64,000 nt of DNA from Bacteroidaceae bacterium. Lineage in GTDB: Bacteria; Bacteroidota; Bacteroidia; Bacteroidales; Bacteroidaceae. The first letter of the stretch is position 1; each line of letters starts with the position of its first letter. This document shows, piece after piece, positions 34,657 through 44,025 of this stretch. The notes under the pieces are model-generated. The model saw only the letters and a program-made list of their open reading frames with translations. It was not told the DNA's origin and searched no databases. Where the stretch lies: NCBI GenBank assembly GCA_024401275.1, contig JAKSLJ010000002.1, forward strand, positions 62,001-126,000. The letters are read 5' to 3'. The position numbers and the translations under genes are program-made.

Positions 34657-34778
34657 GCGTTTACCTATCTCTCACACTACCTTACATACGGTTCTTGTTT
34701 TGGGTTCTATCCAAGGTTACGAATCCATTATGCAAGGCTATTTAAAAGTTCAAATGGTAAAAGTTGGGCTAAGCTCGT

Positions 34779-36185
34779 TTATACCATTCCGTAAACGATG
34801 TCGATGATCTTTTGTGCTACAGCATTTGCTTCATCCATAGTTGCTGCTTCTGAATAAACGCGAATGATAGGCTCTGTATTTGACTTGCGGAGATGTACCC
34901 AAGAATCTGCAAAGTCAATCTTCACACCGTCAATATCGTTTATTTCCTCTTCCTTGTAAAGTTCCTTAACTTTAGCGAGAATAGCGTCAACATCTGTAGA
35001 AGCAGTAAGATCAATACGGTTCTTTGCTATGCTATACTCTGGGAGAGTCTTGCGGAGTTCAGAAACCTTGATTTGCTTTTCTGCGAGCATTGTGAGGAAG
35101 AGAGCGATGCCAACGAGAGCGTCACGACCGTAGTGGCTCTCTGGGTAGATGACTCCACCGTTGCCTTCGCCGCCGATAATAGCGCCAACAGCCTTCATCT
35201 TTGTTGTAACATTAACCTCACCTACAGCAGCTGCTGCATACTGGCAACCTTCGTACTTATTTGTGACATCACGAAGAGCGCGAGTTGAAGAAAGGTTGCT
35301 TACGGTATTTCCTGGAGTCTTTGAGAGAACATGATCTGCAATAGAAACGAGTGTATATTCTTCGCCGAACATGGTTCCGTCTTCAGAAATGAATGCAAGG
35401 CGGTCAACATCTGGGTCAACCACGATACCGAGGTCGTACTTGCCAGATTTCATTTCGTTCATAATGCCCTGAAGATTCTTCTCAAGAGGCTCTGGATTAT
35501 GGGCGAAATCACCATTTGGTTCTGCGTTAAGTACAGTAGCTTCTACGCCAAGCTGTGCAAGAAGTTCAGGAAGAATAACGCCGCCAACAGAGTTGATTGC
35601 ATCAACGCAAACCTTGAAGCCCTGCTTCTTAATAGCCTCTACATCAACAAGGTTAAGAGCCTTAACTGAGTCGATATGGCGCTGATTGTAAGTGTCGTCG
35701 TATGTAATCTTGCCAAGACCGTCAACCTCAGCATACTGGAAGTTCTCTTCCTCGGCTACGCGAAGAACTTCGTTTCCTGCCTCTTTATCAAGGAATTCAC
35801 CCTCATTATTAAGAAGTTTAAGTGCGTTCCATTGGCGTGGATTGTGGGAAGCTGTTATGATGATACCGCCATCTGCTCCTGACATTTGAACGGCAAGTTC
35901 TGTTGTAGGAGTTGTGGCAAGTCCTATGTTGAGTACGTCAAAGCCGCAGCCTACAAGAGTTCCTGTAACTACCTGGTCAACCATCTGACCTGATATACGA
36001 GCGTCGCGACCGACAACAATCTTATTTGAAGGCTGACGACCATTTGCCTTAAGCGCTTCATTATTCTTGCGGATATAGGCAGAATATGATGTTACGAACT
36101 TGACTATGTCAAGCGGATTAAGTGTGTCGCCTGTTGCTCCGCCAATAGTTCCGCGGATACCTGAGATAGATTTAATTAAAGTCAT
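34779..36185 (-). CDS. glmM: Phosphoglucosamine mutase
   Basis: Interconverts glucosamine-6-P and glucosamine-1-P for UDP-GlcNAc and peptidoglycan synthesis. The 468-residue alpha-D-phosphohexomutase has GIRGTIGG near the start, VVGRDARISG, the phosphoserine loop TASHNPRQWN (S113), the metal loop DPDVDRLAF and the sugar loop GGEGNGGVIYP, and ends with RKSNTEPIIRVYSEA. Substrate specificity between GlcN and other hexoses cannot be proven by eye, but this is the usual GlmM of Bacteroidetes. It is 7 bp downstream of the DUF4827 lipoprotein. Confidence 0.9.
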   Translation of the reverse strand: MTLIKSISGIRGTIGGATGDTLNPLDIVKFVTSYSAYIRKNNEALKANGRQPSNKIVVGRDARISGQMVDQVVTGTLVGCGFDVLNIGLATTPTTELAVQMSGADGGIIITASHNPRQWNALKLLNNEGEFLDKEAGNEVLRVAEEENFQYAEVDGLGKITYDDTYNQRHIDSVKALNLVDVEAIKKQGFKVCVDAINSVGGVILPELLAQLGVEATVLNAEPNGDFAHNPEPLEKNLQGIMNEMKSGKYDLGIVVDPDVDRLAFISEDGTMFGEEYTLVSIADHVLSKTPGNTVSNLSSTRALRDVTNKYEGCQYAAAAVGEVNVTTKMKAVGAIIGGEGNGGVIYPESHYGRDALVGIALFLTMLAEKQIKVSELRKTLPEYSIAKNRIDLTASTDVDAILAKVKELYKEEEINDIDGVKIDFADSWVHLRKSNTEPIIRVYSEAATMDEANAVAQKIIDIVYGMV

Positions 36186-36192
36186 AATGTCA

Positions 36193-36879
36193 TTATTTTC
36201 CTTCTTGATAACTTATTTCGTAGAGGCAAGGAATAACACCTTGTGAAGCAGATGCTTGTCCTTGTGAATGTGGAACGATAAGCTTTACTTGCGCAATCTC
36301 ATCGTACTCTGTACCACAACGGCTTATGTTGAGGTATGGCAGTGGAACAAGCCATCCAGTAGGAATGGAAAGTGTTCCGTATGTTGCATACATATTACTA
36401 TGTCCAGAAACGAATGAACCTGTATATGTGTCGGAAGAACGTGTTACGGTCATCATCTCAGGAATAGCAATTGAAGCAAAGTCGTAATTTGTTGATGTTA
36501 CATTATTTGTAAATAGGTTTGTCTCCTTGTAACGGCAGAGTATTGTACGAGATTGTCCAGGCTGCATCTTGCGATCAAGTTCCACCTTACGACCTTCTGT
36601 CTCAAGAATCTTTTGATCGTAGAATGTACCCTTGTTGATAACCTGCATATAGACGCTTGACTTGGCAAGCAATACCCATTCCTGCTTTGCTGTATCCGTA
36701 ACACATCCGCGTGCCTTGAACTCGTCTTCAGTCATGGTTTTTGCTCCGATCTTCTTAAGATATGCGCTAATGGCATCACGCTCAGCCTCTTTCTTCTCGG
36801 CATACGTTTCGTAGTCGTTACAAGAAGTGATTGTTGCAATAGCAACCAGAGCAAATAATATGGTTTTGAGTTTGTTCAT
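36193..36879 (-). CDS. DUF4827 lipoprotein
   Basis: 228 residues with a lipobox (ATITSCNDYETYAEKK, Cys at 20). The remainder (SAYLKKIGAKTMTEDEFKARG, then a region with YLNISRCGTEYDEIAQVKLIVPHSQGQ) matches the DUF4827 lipoproteins that are found next to glmM in Bacteroidales. Some features (acidic turn after GCVTDTAKQEWVL, IPTGWLVPLPY, VPHSQG) suggest an FKBP-like fold, but function is unknown. It precedes glmM by 7 bp. Confidence 0.8.
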   Translation of the reverse strand: MNKLKTILFALVAIATITSCNDYETYAEKKEAERDAISAYLKKIGAKTMTEDEFKARGCVTDTAKQEWVLLAKSSVYMQVINKGTFYDQKILETEGRKVELDRKMQPGQSRTILCRYKETNLFTNNVTSTNYDFASIAIPEMMTVTRSSDTYTGSFVSGHSNMYATYGTLSIPTGWLVPLPYLNISRCGTEYDEIAQVKLIVPHSQGQASASQGVIPCLYEISYQEGK

Positions 36880-36948
36880 TTGTTTTTGTATGTTCGTTAA
36901 TATGGAACTATCTTTTGAGGGGGCAAATGTTAAACTAATTTATTTGAA

Positions 36949-37968
36949 CTATTTTAGTTCGCTAATAGCTTTCTTTGCAATTTCTTCAGCCTCTTGGATA
37001 GAACAGTTAAGAGAACCACCAGCTGCGTTAAAGTGCCCGCCGCCGTTGAAGAATTTTTCTGCTATTTCTATGCAGTTCATATCGTCAACAGAACGAAGGC
37101 TTACCCAAACCTTGTTCTCTATCTTTGTGTCCTCACGAAGCGAGATGCTCAGGCGGCAACCTTTTATCTGCAGCGGTTGGTTAACGAGTCCCTCGCTATA
37201 GCCCTTGATGTAATGGTAGCGGGCCAATTCTTCTTTCGTTATGCAGAAATATGATGCGCCCTTTGCTTCAATATAATGCATTTTCTCGTTTAGGACATAG
37301 CCCCAGAATTTCAACTTGAATACCGAGAAATTGTTGAATACATTACGATAGATCTTATCCTTGTCTATGCCCTTTGTGAGAAGTCTGCCGATTGCCTCGT
37401 AGATTTCTGGACGAGTAGAAGCATATGTGAAAGCTCCTGTATCGGTCATCATTCCGCAATAGAGGCAAGTGGCACCACGCTTAGTGATCTTGTCCTCTCC
37501 ACCCATTTCGCAGATAAGTCGGAACGTGAGTTCGCAAGCGCTTGAAAGTTCTGGGAATGAGAAGAGCCAAGGTGTCTCGATAGTTGGGTCTTCATGATGG
37601 TCGAATACAACTTTCTGTGCCTTAGACTTCTCAAGTATTTCGCCAAGATCGTCCACACGAGAGTATTGTGCGAAGTCTAGACAGCAGATTGTGTCGGCAT
37701 TTTCTATCTGGTCTTTTACGAGGTTTGGAACCTTGTCATAGCGAATAACCTTTTCTATCGTAGGCAACCATTTGAGGAAATCAGGGTATTGGTCTGGCAC
37801 AACGACAATAGGCATCTTGCCGATTTCGCGAAGATAATCGGCAAAACCGAGAATAGAACCCATAGCATCTCCGTCAGGACTGCGATGGCAAATGATGACA
37901 ATTTTGCGAGAACTACGCAGAAGTGTTTTTAGTTCTTCTGCGCGTTCGGTAGTGATCAGATTCTTCAT
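36949..37968 (-). CDS. DHH-family phosphoesterase (NrnA-like)
   Basis: 339 residues. Visible DHH motifs are HRSPDGDAMGS (about 29-39), CCLDFAQYSRVDD, VVFDHHEDP (the DHH motif), and MMTDTGAFTY; the C-terminal DHHA1 domain has NGGGHFNAAGG. NrnA proteins degrade short oligoribonucleotides and can dephosphorylate pAp; related enzymes (GdpP, PgpH-independent DhhP) cleave pApA or c-di-AMP, which is of interest beside the cdaA in this window. The start codon is adjacent to the stop of the nucleotidyltransferase, so they are coupled. Confidence 0.88.
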   Translation of the reverse strand: MKNLITTERAEELKTLLRSSRKIVIICHRSPDGDAMGSILGFADYLREIGKMPIVVVPDQYPDFLKWLPTIEKVIRYDKVPNLVKDQIENADTICCLDFAQYSRVDDLGEILEKSKAQKVVFDHHEDPTIETPWLFSFPELSSACELTFRLICEMGGEDKITKRGATCLYCGMMTDTGAFTYASTRPEIYEAIGRLLTKGIDKDKIYRNVFNNFSVFKLKFWGYVLNEKMHYIEAKGASYFCITKEELARYHYIKGYSEGLVNQPLQIKGCRLSISLREDTKIENKVWVSLRSVDDMNCIEIAEKFFNGGGHFNAAGGSLNCSIQEAEEIAKKAISELK

Positions 37969-38880
37969 TTAGTAAAGTGGAGATGGATAAACGCCTTCGT
38001 TTACAAGGTTCTGAATGCGTTCTACTGTACCTGGACGGTCTTCAGTGTAAGTTACGCCAAACCATTTAGATGTTGTGTCAAGAACCTTGACTGTAGCTGT
38101 ACCTTCGTTTATGAGCTTGTTTACCATGAGTGGAATGAAGAACTCACTCTTAATGTTCTCCATATTCTTCGGATCAGAAAGGAACTCTTTGAAATATTCC
38201 TCAGAGTACTCGAAGTAATCAGGTGTGAAGCCCCAAACATTCATGGAAACAGGAGTGTTGTCTTCTACTGATGTCCACTCGTCGTTATCGTCAATATATT
38301 GAACCTTGCCGTCACGACGTTCTATCTTTGTGCGCTCAACAACGGTTGTAAGGTTGCCGCTTTCGTCTGTAGAGCAGATGCCACGAGAAACGGTTCCGTT
38401 CTCAGATAGAGTATTGCCAACGCGGAAACCGACCATGGCATACTTGTTCTTTGCTCCTTCCTCAAGTTCTGAGAGGAATTTTCCTATAACCATGAAGCAG
38501 TCGCGATTGTAGAAATCGTCGCAGTTTATTACGCAGAAAGGTTCCTTAACGACATCCTTTGCCATAAGAACTGCGTGGTTTGTACCCCAAGGCTTAACGC
38601 GTCCTTTTGGTACGGAAAAACCTTCTGGAAGACAATCTATACCCTGGAAGCAAAGCTCGCAAGGAATCTTACCTTCATACTTGGAAAGAACCTGCTTGCG
38701 GAAATCTTCTTCAAAGTCCTTGCGGATAATCCATACAATCTTGCCGAATCCTGCCTGGATAGCGTCGTAGATTGAGTAATCCATTATTGTTTCACCATTA
38801 GGGCCTAATGTGTCAAGCTGCTTGAGACCGCCATAACGGCTTCCCATACCTGCTGCGAGTAGAACGAGTGTTGGTTTCAT
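37969..38880 (-). CDS. Nucleotidyltransferase, sugar-1-phosphate type
   Basis: 303 residues starting MKPTLVLLAAGMGSRYGGLKQLDTLGPNGE, the nucleotide-binding signature of NTP_transferase enzymes such as glucose-1-phosphate uridylyl/thymidylyltransferases, followed by INCDDFYN (metal-binding Asp) and VVERTKIERRDG. No hexapeptide acyltransferase domain is attached. Which sugar and NTP it uses cannot be told. It lies just upstream of the DHH gene. Confidence 0.85.
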   Translation of the reverse strand: MKPTLVLLAAGMGSRYGGLKQLDTLGPNGETIMDYSIYDAIQAGFGKIVWIIRKDFEEDFRKQVLSKYEGKIPCELCFQGIDCLPEGFSVPKGRVKPWGTNHAVLMAKDVVKEPFCVINCDDFYNRDCFMVIGKFLSELEEGAKNKYAMVGFRVGNTLSENGTVSRGICSTDESGNLTTVVERTKIERRDGKVQYIDDNDEWTSVEDNTPVSMNVWGFTPDYFEYSEEYFKEFLSDPKNMENIKSEFFIPLMVNKLINEGTATVKVLDTTSKWFGVTYTEDRPGTVERIQNLVNEGVYPSPLY

Positions 38881-38953
38881 ATTATTTCTTGTTGTTTTGT
38901 TTTTTTGATGCTTTTGTTTGCTTTGATGTGGATTTATGTATTCATAAATCTGT

Positions 38954-38962
38954 GCAAAGTTA
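38954..38962 (-). promoter_or_regulatory. -7 box of the nucleotidyltransferase-DHH unit
   Basis: The minus strand reads TAACTTTGC about 75 bp before the start. No clear TTG at -33. Confidence 0.5.
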
Positions 38963-39056
38963 GTATTTTTTTATAAAAAAAGAGTAATATGTGGCATAAA
39001 AAACAGAAAAAAGCAAAAATGTTGTCCTATAATGTGCTTTTTTGTGTGTAATTTAT

Positions 39057-39065
39057 TAATTTTGC
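39057..39065 (+). promoter_or_regulatory. -7 box of trkH
   Basis: TAATTTTGC lies 19 bp before the trkH start; TGTG 20 bp upstream is a weak -33. Confidence 0.5.
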
Positions 39066-39084
39066 ACAGCTTTTTGACCTTATA

Positions 39085-40587
39085 ATGTCCACAATAAACT
39101 ATAAACTGATACTGAAAATCATAAGCCAGATTCTTCTTATAGAAGCTGGTGCTATGCTGTTGCCGTTGTTTGTTGCAATAGGAAGCCATGACCCAAGTAG
39201 CATGGGTAATGGTGTTTTCCCTTTCCTCATCTCGGTTCTTATAACGGCCATGGCGGGTTTCCTCTTGCGATATTTCGGAGATCCAGATCGTAACAGTTTT
39301 GGCGTTAAGGAGGCTCCTTTGCTCGTGACTCTTTTGTGGATTGTGCTAACTATGTTTGGCTCTCTGCCTTTTCTCTTTTTGGGAGATTTTGGTGTAACAG
39401 ATGCTTTCTTCGAAACCATGTCTGGTTTTACTACTACAGGCTCTACCGTAATTGAAGATATAGAAAAATGTCCTTTCAGCATAAAACTTTGGCGTTCCAT
39501 TACCCAATGGATTGGCGGATTAGGTATTGTGTTCTTTATTGTAGCCGTTTTGCCGAGTCTTGTAAAAGGTGGAAGGGTGAGAGTCTTCACGGCTGAAGCT
39601 ACTGGCCCGTTCAGAATGAAACTCCATCCTAAGATTTCAACAAGCGGACATTATCTTCTTTGCGTTTATGCCGTTCTTACAATCCTTTGTGCATTAGGCT
39701 TTTGGGCATGTGGAATGTCTTGGTTTGATTCCGTAAATCATGCCATGACAACTACGGCAACAGGCGGATTTTCAACCTTTAACGATACAACTTCGCTTTT
39801 CAATAAAGTTTCTACCGGATCAGTAATGTTGGTATTCATGTTCCTCTCAGGTGCTAATTTTACGGCTCTTTATGGAACAGCCATGCGAAAGCAAGGCATG
39901 CAGATATGGAGGAATTCAGAGTTTCTTTTCTATGTGAAAATGATTGGCTTAGCTACCGTTTTTGTTACCATAGCACTTATGTTCGGAAAGAATACGGACT
40001 ACAATTTCTTCAAGGCTTTTGGTCAGGCATTTTTCCATGTTGTTTCTTTTGCTACGACAACAGGCTCGTATGGAGATAATATCCAGAACTGGCCACGTTT
40101 TGCCTGGTTTGTATTATTTGTCTTAATGTTTATCGGAGGTTGTGCTGGTAGTACGGCGGGCGGATTGAAATGTATTCGCGCCTTAATGCTTTGGAAAATC
40201 GTAAAGAACGAACTGAAGCGAATCATGCATCCCAATGCAATTCTTCCACTAAAAGTTAGCGGAGAAAATGTCTCTCATGTACAAATGTCCACTTTGACTG
40301 GTTTTTGTGTCGTCTATATGCTACTTTGTGTTGTTACATATGGAATACTTATGGTATTTGAAAGTGGCAATAATAACATAGATACAGTTGATGGAATGAC
40401 AATTGCACTTAGCAGTGCTTGTAATGTGGGACCTTCGCTCCTGCATACTCCGGACGATTCGATTTCTTGGGCTTCTTTGTCTGTTCCATCTAAGTGGATT
40501 TGCTCTTTCCTTATGCTTCTTGGTCGTTTGGAAATTCTTAATGTTCTTGTTCTCTTTACGCCTTCTTTCTGGAAAGAACAGCAGTAA
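39085..40587 (+). CDS. trkH: Potassium uptake protein, TrkH/KtrB superfamily
   Basis: The pore-forming subunit of a K+ uptake system in the inner membrane. The 500-residue protein has many hydrophobic spans and the four P-loop filter sequences of the family: GFTTTGSTV (114-122), TATGGFSTFN (near 222), TTTGSYGDN (near 327) and ACNVGPSLL (near 440). No trkA or other RCK-domain gene is adjacent, though TrkH normally needs one. c-di-AMP, made by the CdaA of this window, inhibits K+ uptake systems in other bacteria. Confidence 0.93.
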   Translation: MSTINYKLILKIISQILLIEAGAMLLPLFVAIGSHDPSSMGNGVFPFLISVLITAMAGFLLRYFGDPDRNSFGVKEAPLLVTLLWIVLTMFGSLPFLFLGDFGVTDAFFETMSGFTTTGSTVIEDIEKCPFSIKLWRSITQWIGGLGIVFFIVAVLPSLVKGGRVRVFTAEATGPFRMKLHPKISTSGHYLLCVYAVLTILCALGFWACGMSWFDSVNHAMTTTATGGFSTFNDTTSLFNKVSTGSVMLVFMFLSGANFTALYGTAMRKQGMQIWRNSEFLFYVKMIGLATVFVTIALMFGKNTDYNFFKAFGQAFFHVVSFATTTGSYGDNIQNWPRFAWFVLFVLMFIGGCAGSTAGGLKCIRALMLWKIVKNELKRIMHPNAILPLKVSGENVSHVQMSTLTGFCVVYMLLCVVTYGILMVFESGNNNIDTVDGMTIALSSACNVGPSLLHTPDDSISWASLSVPSKWICSFLMLLGRLEILNVLVLFTPSFWKEQQ

Positions 40588-40687
40588 TTTGCAAACTAAA
40601 GGAAAACTTTTTGTTTTTTGCGTTGACCTTGCACAATCTTATATTAAAAATATAATAATGTGTAAAAAGAGAACCATTTTATTTGTA

Positions 40688-40696
40688 TAACTTTGC
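40688..40696 (+). promoter_or_regulatory. -7 box of maeB
   Basis: TAACTTTGC about 90 bp before the maeB ATG. A -33 TTG is not clear. Confidence 0.5.
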
Positions 40697-40787
40697 GCAA
40701 AATTTTGTGGTCAAGTGGGGGTTATATAAAGCGGCCCTTTGGCTATGGAATTTGGAATTTAACAACACAAAAAATCTTCAATAGACT

Positions 40788-43067
40788 ATGGTAAAGATTA
40801 CGAAAGAGGCTGCTCTCGAATACCACGAGAGTGGACGCCCTGGTAAGATTGAGGTTAAACCAACCAAAGCTTATCGCACACAAACTGACCTCTCGCTGGC
40901 ATATTCGCCAGGTGTGGCCTTCCCTTGTAAAGAGATTGAGGCAGACCCTTCTACAGCTTACAAATATACTGCTAAGGGAAATCTTGTAGCAGTTATAAGT
41001 AACGGTACAGCCGTTCTTGGTCTTGGCGATATTGGCGCTATGAGTGGTAAGCCTGTTATGGAAGGTAAAGGCTTGCTTTTCAAGATATATGGTGGCATTG
41101 ACGTGTTCGACATCGAGGTTGCTGAGAAGGACCCAGAGAAGTTCTGCGAGGCAGTAGAGAAGATAGCTCCTACTTTCGGTGGTATCAATCTCGAAGACAT
41201 CAAGGCTCCTGAATGTTTCTACATCGAAGAGCGCCTCAAGAGAACTCTCGACATCCCTGTAATGCACGACGACCAGCATGGTACAGCCATCATCTCTGCA
41301 GCCGGCTTGAAGAATGCCCTTGAAGTTAATGGCAAGGACATCAAGAATGTAAAGATCGTGGTAAACGGCGCTGGCGCTGCTGCCATCTCTTGTACTAAGC
41401 TCTACATGGCTCTTGGTGCACAGAAGGAGAACATCCTTATGCTCGACTCAAAGGGTGTAATCACATCTGACCGTGAAGGCCTCAACGAGCAGAAGAAGTT
41501 CTTCGCTACTGACCGTCGCGATGCTCACACTCTCGCAGAAGCTGTTAAGGACGCTGACGTATTCGTAGGTCTCTCTAAGGGTAACGTTCTCTCTCAGGAT
41601 ATGGTCCGCTCTATGGCAAAGGACCCAATCGTGTTCGCACTCGCAAACCCTGTTCCTGAAATCAGCTACGAGGACGCTATGGCTTCTCGCCCTGACGTTC
41701 TCATGTCAACAGGTCGTTCTGACTATCCAAACCAGATAAACAATGTAATCGGTTTCCCTTACATCTTCCGTGGTGCGCTTGATGTTAACGCAACAGCCAT
41801 CAACGAGGAGATGAAACTTGCTGCCGTTCACGCTATCGCAGACCTCGCCAAGCAGCCTGTTCCTGACGTGGTGAACGACGTTTACAACAACGACGACCTC
41901 AAGTTCGGTCCTGCTTACTTCATTCCAAAACCAGTTGACCCACGCCTCATCACAGAGGTTTCTGCTGCCGTTGCAAAGGCTGCCATGGATTCTGGTGTTG
42001 CCCGTAACCCTATCAAGGATTGGGATGCTTACAAGAATGGTCTTCGTCAGCTCCTCGGTCAGGAGACAAAGCTTACTCAGCAGCTCTACGACCGTGCCCG
42101 CAAGCACCCACAGCGCGTAGTGTTCGCAGAAGGTATTGACCCAACAATGCTCAAGGCTGCTGTTCAGGCAAAGGCAGAAGGCATCTGTCAGCCAATCGTT
42201 CTCGGCAACGACGAGCGTATTGCAAAGCTTGCAGCAGAACTCGACCTTTCTCTTGAAGGTATAGAGGTGGTAAACCTCCGTCACGACCGTGAGGCAGAGC
42301 GTCGCGAGAAGTATGCAAAGATTCTTGCAGAGAAGCGTCAGCGCGAGGGCTACACATTCCCAGAGGCTAACGATAAGATGTTTGAGCGCAACTACTTCGG
42401 TATGATGATGGTAGAGACTGGAGATGCTGACGCATTCATCACAGGTCTTTACACTAAGTACTCAAATACCATCAAGGTTGCAAAGGAAGTTATCGGCATT
42501 CAGCCACAGTTCAACCACTTTGGTACAATGCACATCCTTAACACTCGCAAAGGTATCTTCTACATTGCCGACACTCTCATCAACCGTCACCCTAACAAGG
42601 AAACCGTTAAGGACATCGCACACCTTGCAGCTCATACAGTTCGCTTCTTCAACGAGGAGCCTGTAATAGCTATGCTCAGCTACTCTAACTTCGGTACTTC
42701 AAAGGACGGTAGCGCAGCAACTGTGCATGAGGCAGTAGCAGAACTTCAGGCAGAATATCCTGATCTTCCTATCGATGGCGAGATGCAGGTGAACTTCGCT
42801 CTCAACCAGAAGATGCGCGACGAGCGTTATCCGTTCACACGTCTCAAGGGCAAGAAGGTCAACACTCTTATCTTCCCTAACCTTTCTTCTGCAAACAGTG
42901 GCTACAAGCTCCTTCAGGCTATCGATGAGGATGCTGAAATTATCGGCCCTATCCAGATGGGTCTTAACAAGCCAATCCACTTCACAGACTTTGGCTCTTC
43001 AGTTCGTGACGTCGTAACAACAGCAGCAGTAGCTGCTATCGACGCTTACGTTGCAAAGAAGAAATAA
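40788..43067 (+). CDS. maeB: NADP-dependent malic enzyme with phosphotransacetylase-like C-terminal domain
   Basis: Oxidatively decarboxylates malate to pyruvate, making NADPH. The 759-residue protein combines a malic-enzyme domain ([55 protein letters not shown] and the NAD(P) site [12 protein letters not shown]) with a PTA-like domain from about residue 430 ([16 protein letters not shown]). In E. coli MaeB the latter lets acetyl-CoA regulate the enzyme. Codon use is highly biased, suggesting strong expression. It is monocistronic, followed by a repeat-rich gap. Confidence 0.96.
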   Translation: MVKITKEAALEYHESGRPGKIEVKPTKAYRTQTDLSLAYSPGVAFPCKEIEADPSTAYKYTAKGNLVAVISNGTAVLGLGDIGAMSGKPVMEGKGLLFKIYGGIDVFDIEVAEKDPEKFCEAVEKIAPTFGGINLEDIKAPECFYIEERLKRTLDIPVMHDDQHGTAIISAAGLKNALEVNGKDIKNVKIVVNGAGAAAISCTKLYMALGAQKENILMLDSKGVITSDREGLNEQKKFFATDRRDAHTLAEAVKDADVFVGLSKGNVLSQDMVRSMAKDPIVFALANPVPEISYEDAMASRPDVLMSTGRSDYPNQINNVIGFPYIFRGALDVNATAINEEMKLAAVHAIADLAKQPVPDVVNDVYNNDDLKFGPAYFIPKPVDPRLITEVSAAVAKAAMDSGVARNPIKDWDAYKNGLRQLLGQETKLTQQLYDRARKHPQRVVFAEGIDPTMLKAAVQAKAEGICQPIVLGNDERIAKLAAELDLSLEGIEVVNLRHDREAERREKYAKILAEKRQREGYTFPEANDKMFERNYFGMMMVETGDADAFITGLYTKYSNTIKVAKEVIGIQPQFNHFGTMHILNTRKGIFYIADTLINRHPNKETVKDIAHLAAHTVRFFNEEPVIAMLSYSNFGTSKDGSAATVHEAVAELQAEYPDLPIDGEMQVNFALNQKMRDERYPFTRLKGKKVNTLIFPNLSSANSGYKLLQAIDEDAEIIGPIQMGLNKPIHFTDFGSSVRDVVTTAAVAAIDAYVAKKK

Positions 43068-43181
43068 GAGGATAAAAACTTTTTTCCCGCTTTCATTCTT
43101 GTTGGTTCCAAAAACACAAGACTGTCGGCTTGAATGATAGCTGGAAGCCAAAGTGCTAAAACTGTGTAAGACATTATTTTG

Positions 43182-43261
43182 TTTGTCCGTCCGTTTGTCC
43201 GTCCGTCTGTCCGTCCGTTTTGACCGCTTTTTAGCGGACGGACGGACAGACGGACGGACGC
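43182..43261. repeat. (GTCC)n tetranucleotide inverted repeat
   Basis: The left arm is a run of GTCCGTCCGTTT/GTCCGTCCGTCT units ending GACCGCT; a TTTT loop follows; the right arm AGCGGACGGACGGACAGACG and so on is its complement. The hairpin is followed by CTTTTTAAAAAACTTTTTT and could terminate maeB transcription. Confidence 0.85.
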
Positions 43262-43501
43262 TTTTTAAAAAACTTTTTTCCGCTTACACATCTTTATATA
43301 TAATATAATTAAGGAAATATGATAATAATGGAAATGGAGCCATAGGGGTAAAACTTTTTTTTTCGTGTCCGTCCGTCCGCCTGTCCGCTTTTTGCTTACA
43401 AATTGTAAGTTTGCCCTTTGTCGGGATTTTCCTTCAGATAAATCCTCCAGCCTTCTAATTTTTGATTTTTAATCTTTAATTTTACCCTATTTTGGCCTTC
43501 C

Positions 43502-43590
43502 AGCACAAAACTCCCAGCGAAACGATTCGTCTCCCTAGGACTTTTAATACAAAACTGCCGCGATTTTAGTGCAAAACTGACCGCCAAAAT
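43502..43590. repeat. Degenerate 22-nt tandem array
   Basis: ACAAAACT or GCAAAACT cores recur at 43502, 43546 and 43568, with a decayed unit at 43524: a constant 22-nt register. The sequence is unrelated to the 22-bp array at 9901. Confidence 0.65.
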
Positions 43591-43674
43591 CGTCATATTT
43601 AAGCCGCAGAGCGACGTTTTTCTTGCCACCTAAAATCTAACCGCTTGATAGTCAGTACATCCCCGAATTTTGCT

Positions 43675-43786
43675 CCTTTCCATATTTCCATCCAAATATC
43701 TTATAGCCCGAAATAAGCTCTTCTTGCGCACATATGCGAAAGCAGAGTGTAAGCAAAACCGCCATTTTTGTTACAATATGGAAAGG
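43675..43786. repeat. Exact 11-bp inverted repeats 90 bp apart
   Basis: CCTTTCCATAT (43675-43685) and ATATGGAAAGG (43776-43786) are perfect complements flanking about 90 bp without an open frame. This could be a small degenerate transposable unit or RNA stem. Confidence 0.5.
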
Positions 43787-43955
43787 CGACTATATAGCAG
43801 TTTTTTTCAAATAAAACACGAATAAAACGAATTTAGGTTCTCTGAATATTCGTGATTATTCGAGAAAATTCGTGGTTTAATCTTTGGGGACAACACATAT
43901 ATGGTTTCCATTTCTTTCTAAATGTTTTAAACTTTCTTAAATAATTTACTTTTTT

Positions 43956-43987
43956 TTTGGTAGAAAGAAAAAGTTTTATAACTTTGC
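43956..43987 (+). promoter_or_regulatory. Promoter of the fucose/arabinose isomerase-family gene
   Basis: TTTG (43956-43959), 19 bp, TAACTTTGC (43979-43987). It is one of the best matches in the window and shows that translation must start downstream, at 44026. Confidence 0.85.
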
Positions 43988-44025
43988 ACACAGAAATACC
44001 TTATATTAAACAAAAACATTATCGT

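Larger units (their letters stand above)
43068..43955. other. Repeat-filled non-coding island between maeB and the isomerase gene
   Basis: Nearly 0.9 kb without a convincing gene. It holds a GTCC-repeat hairpin (43182-43261), a second GTCC cluster (43367-43388), a degenerate 22-nt array (43502-43590), an exact 11-bp inverted repeat pair (43675-43786) and CACGAAT/ATTCGTG repeats (43817-43879). A 77-codon minus-strand open frame at 43396-43629 runs through the 22-nt array; since 22 is not a multiple of three and its composition is repeat-driven, I treat it as non-coding. Confidence 0.7.

Noticed and set aside
43396-43629. 77-codon open frame in the maeB-isomerase gap
   Set aside because: It is generated by a 22-nt repeat whose period is not a multiple of three; no promoter or family support.
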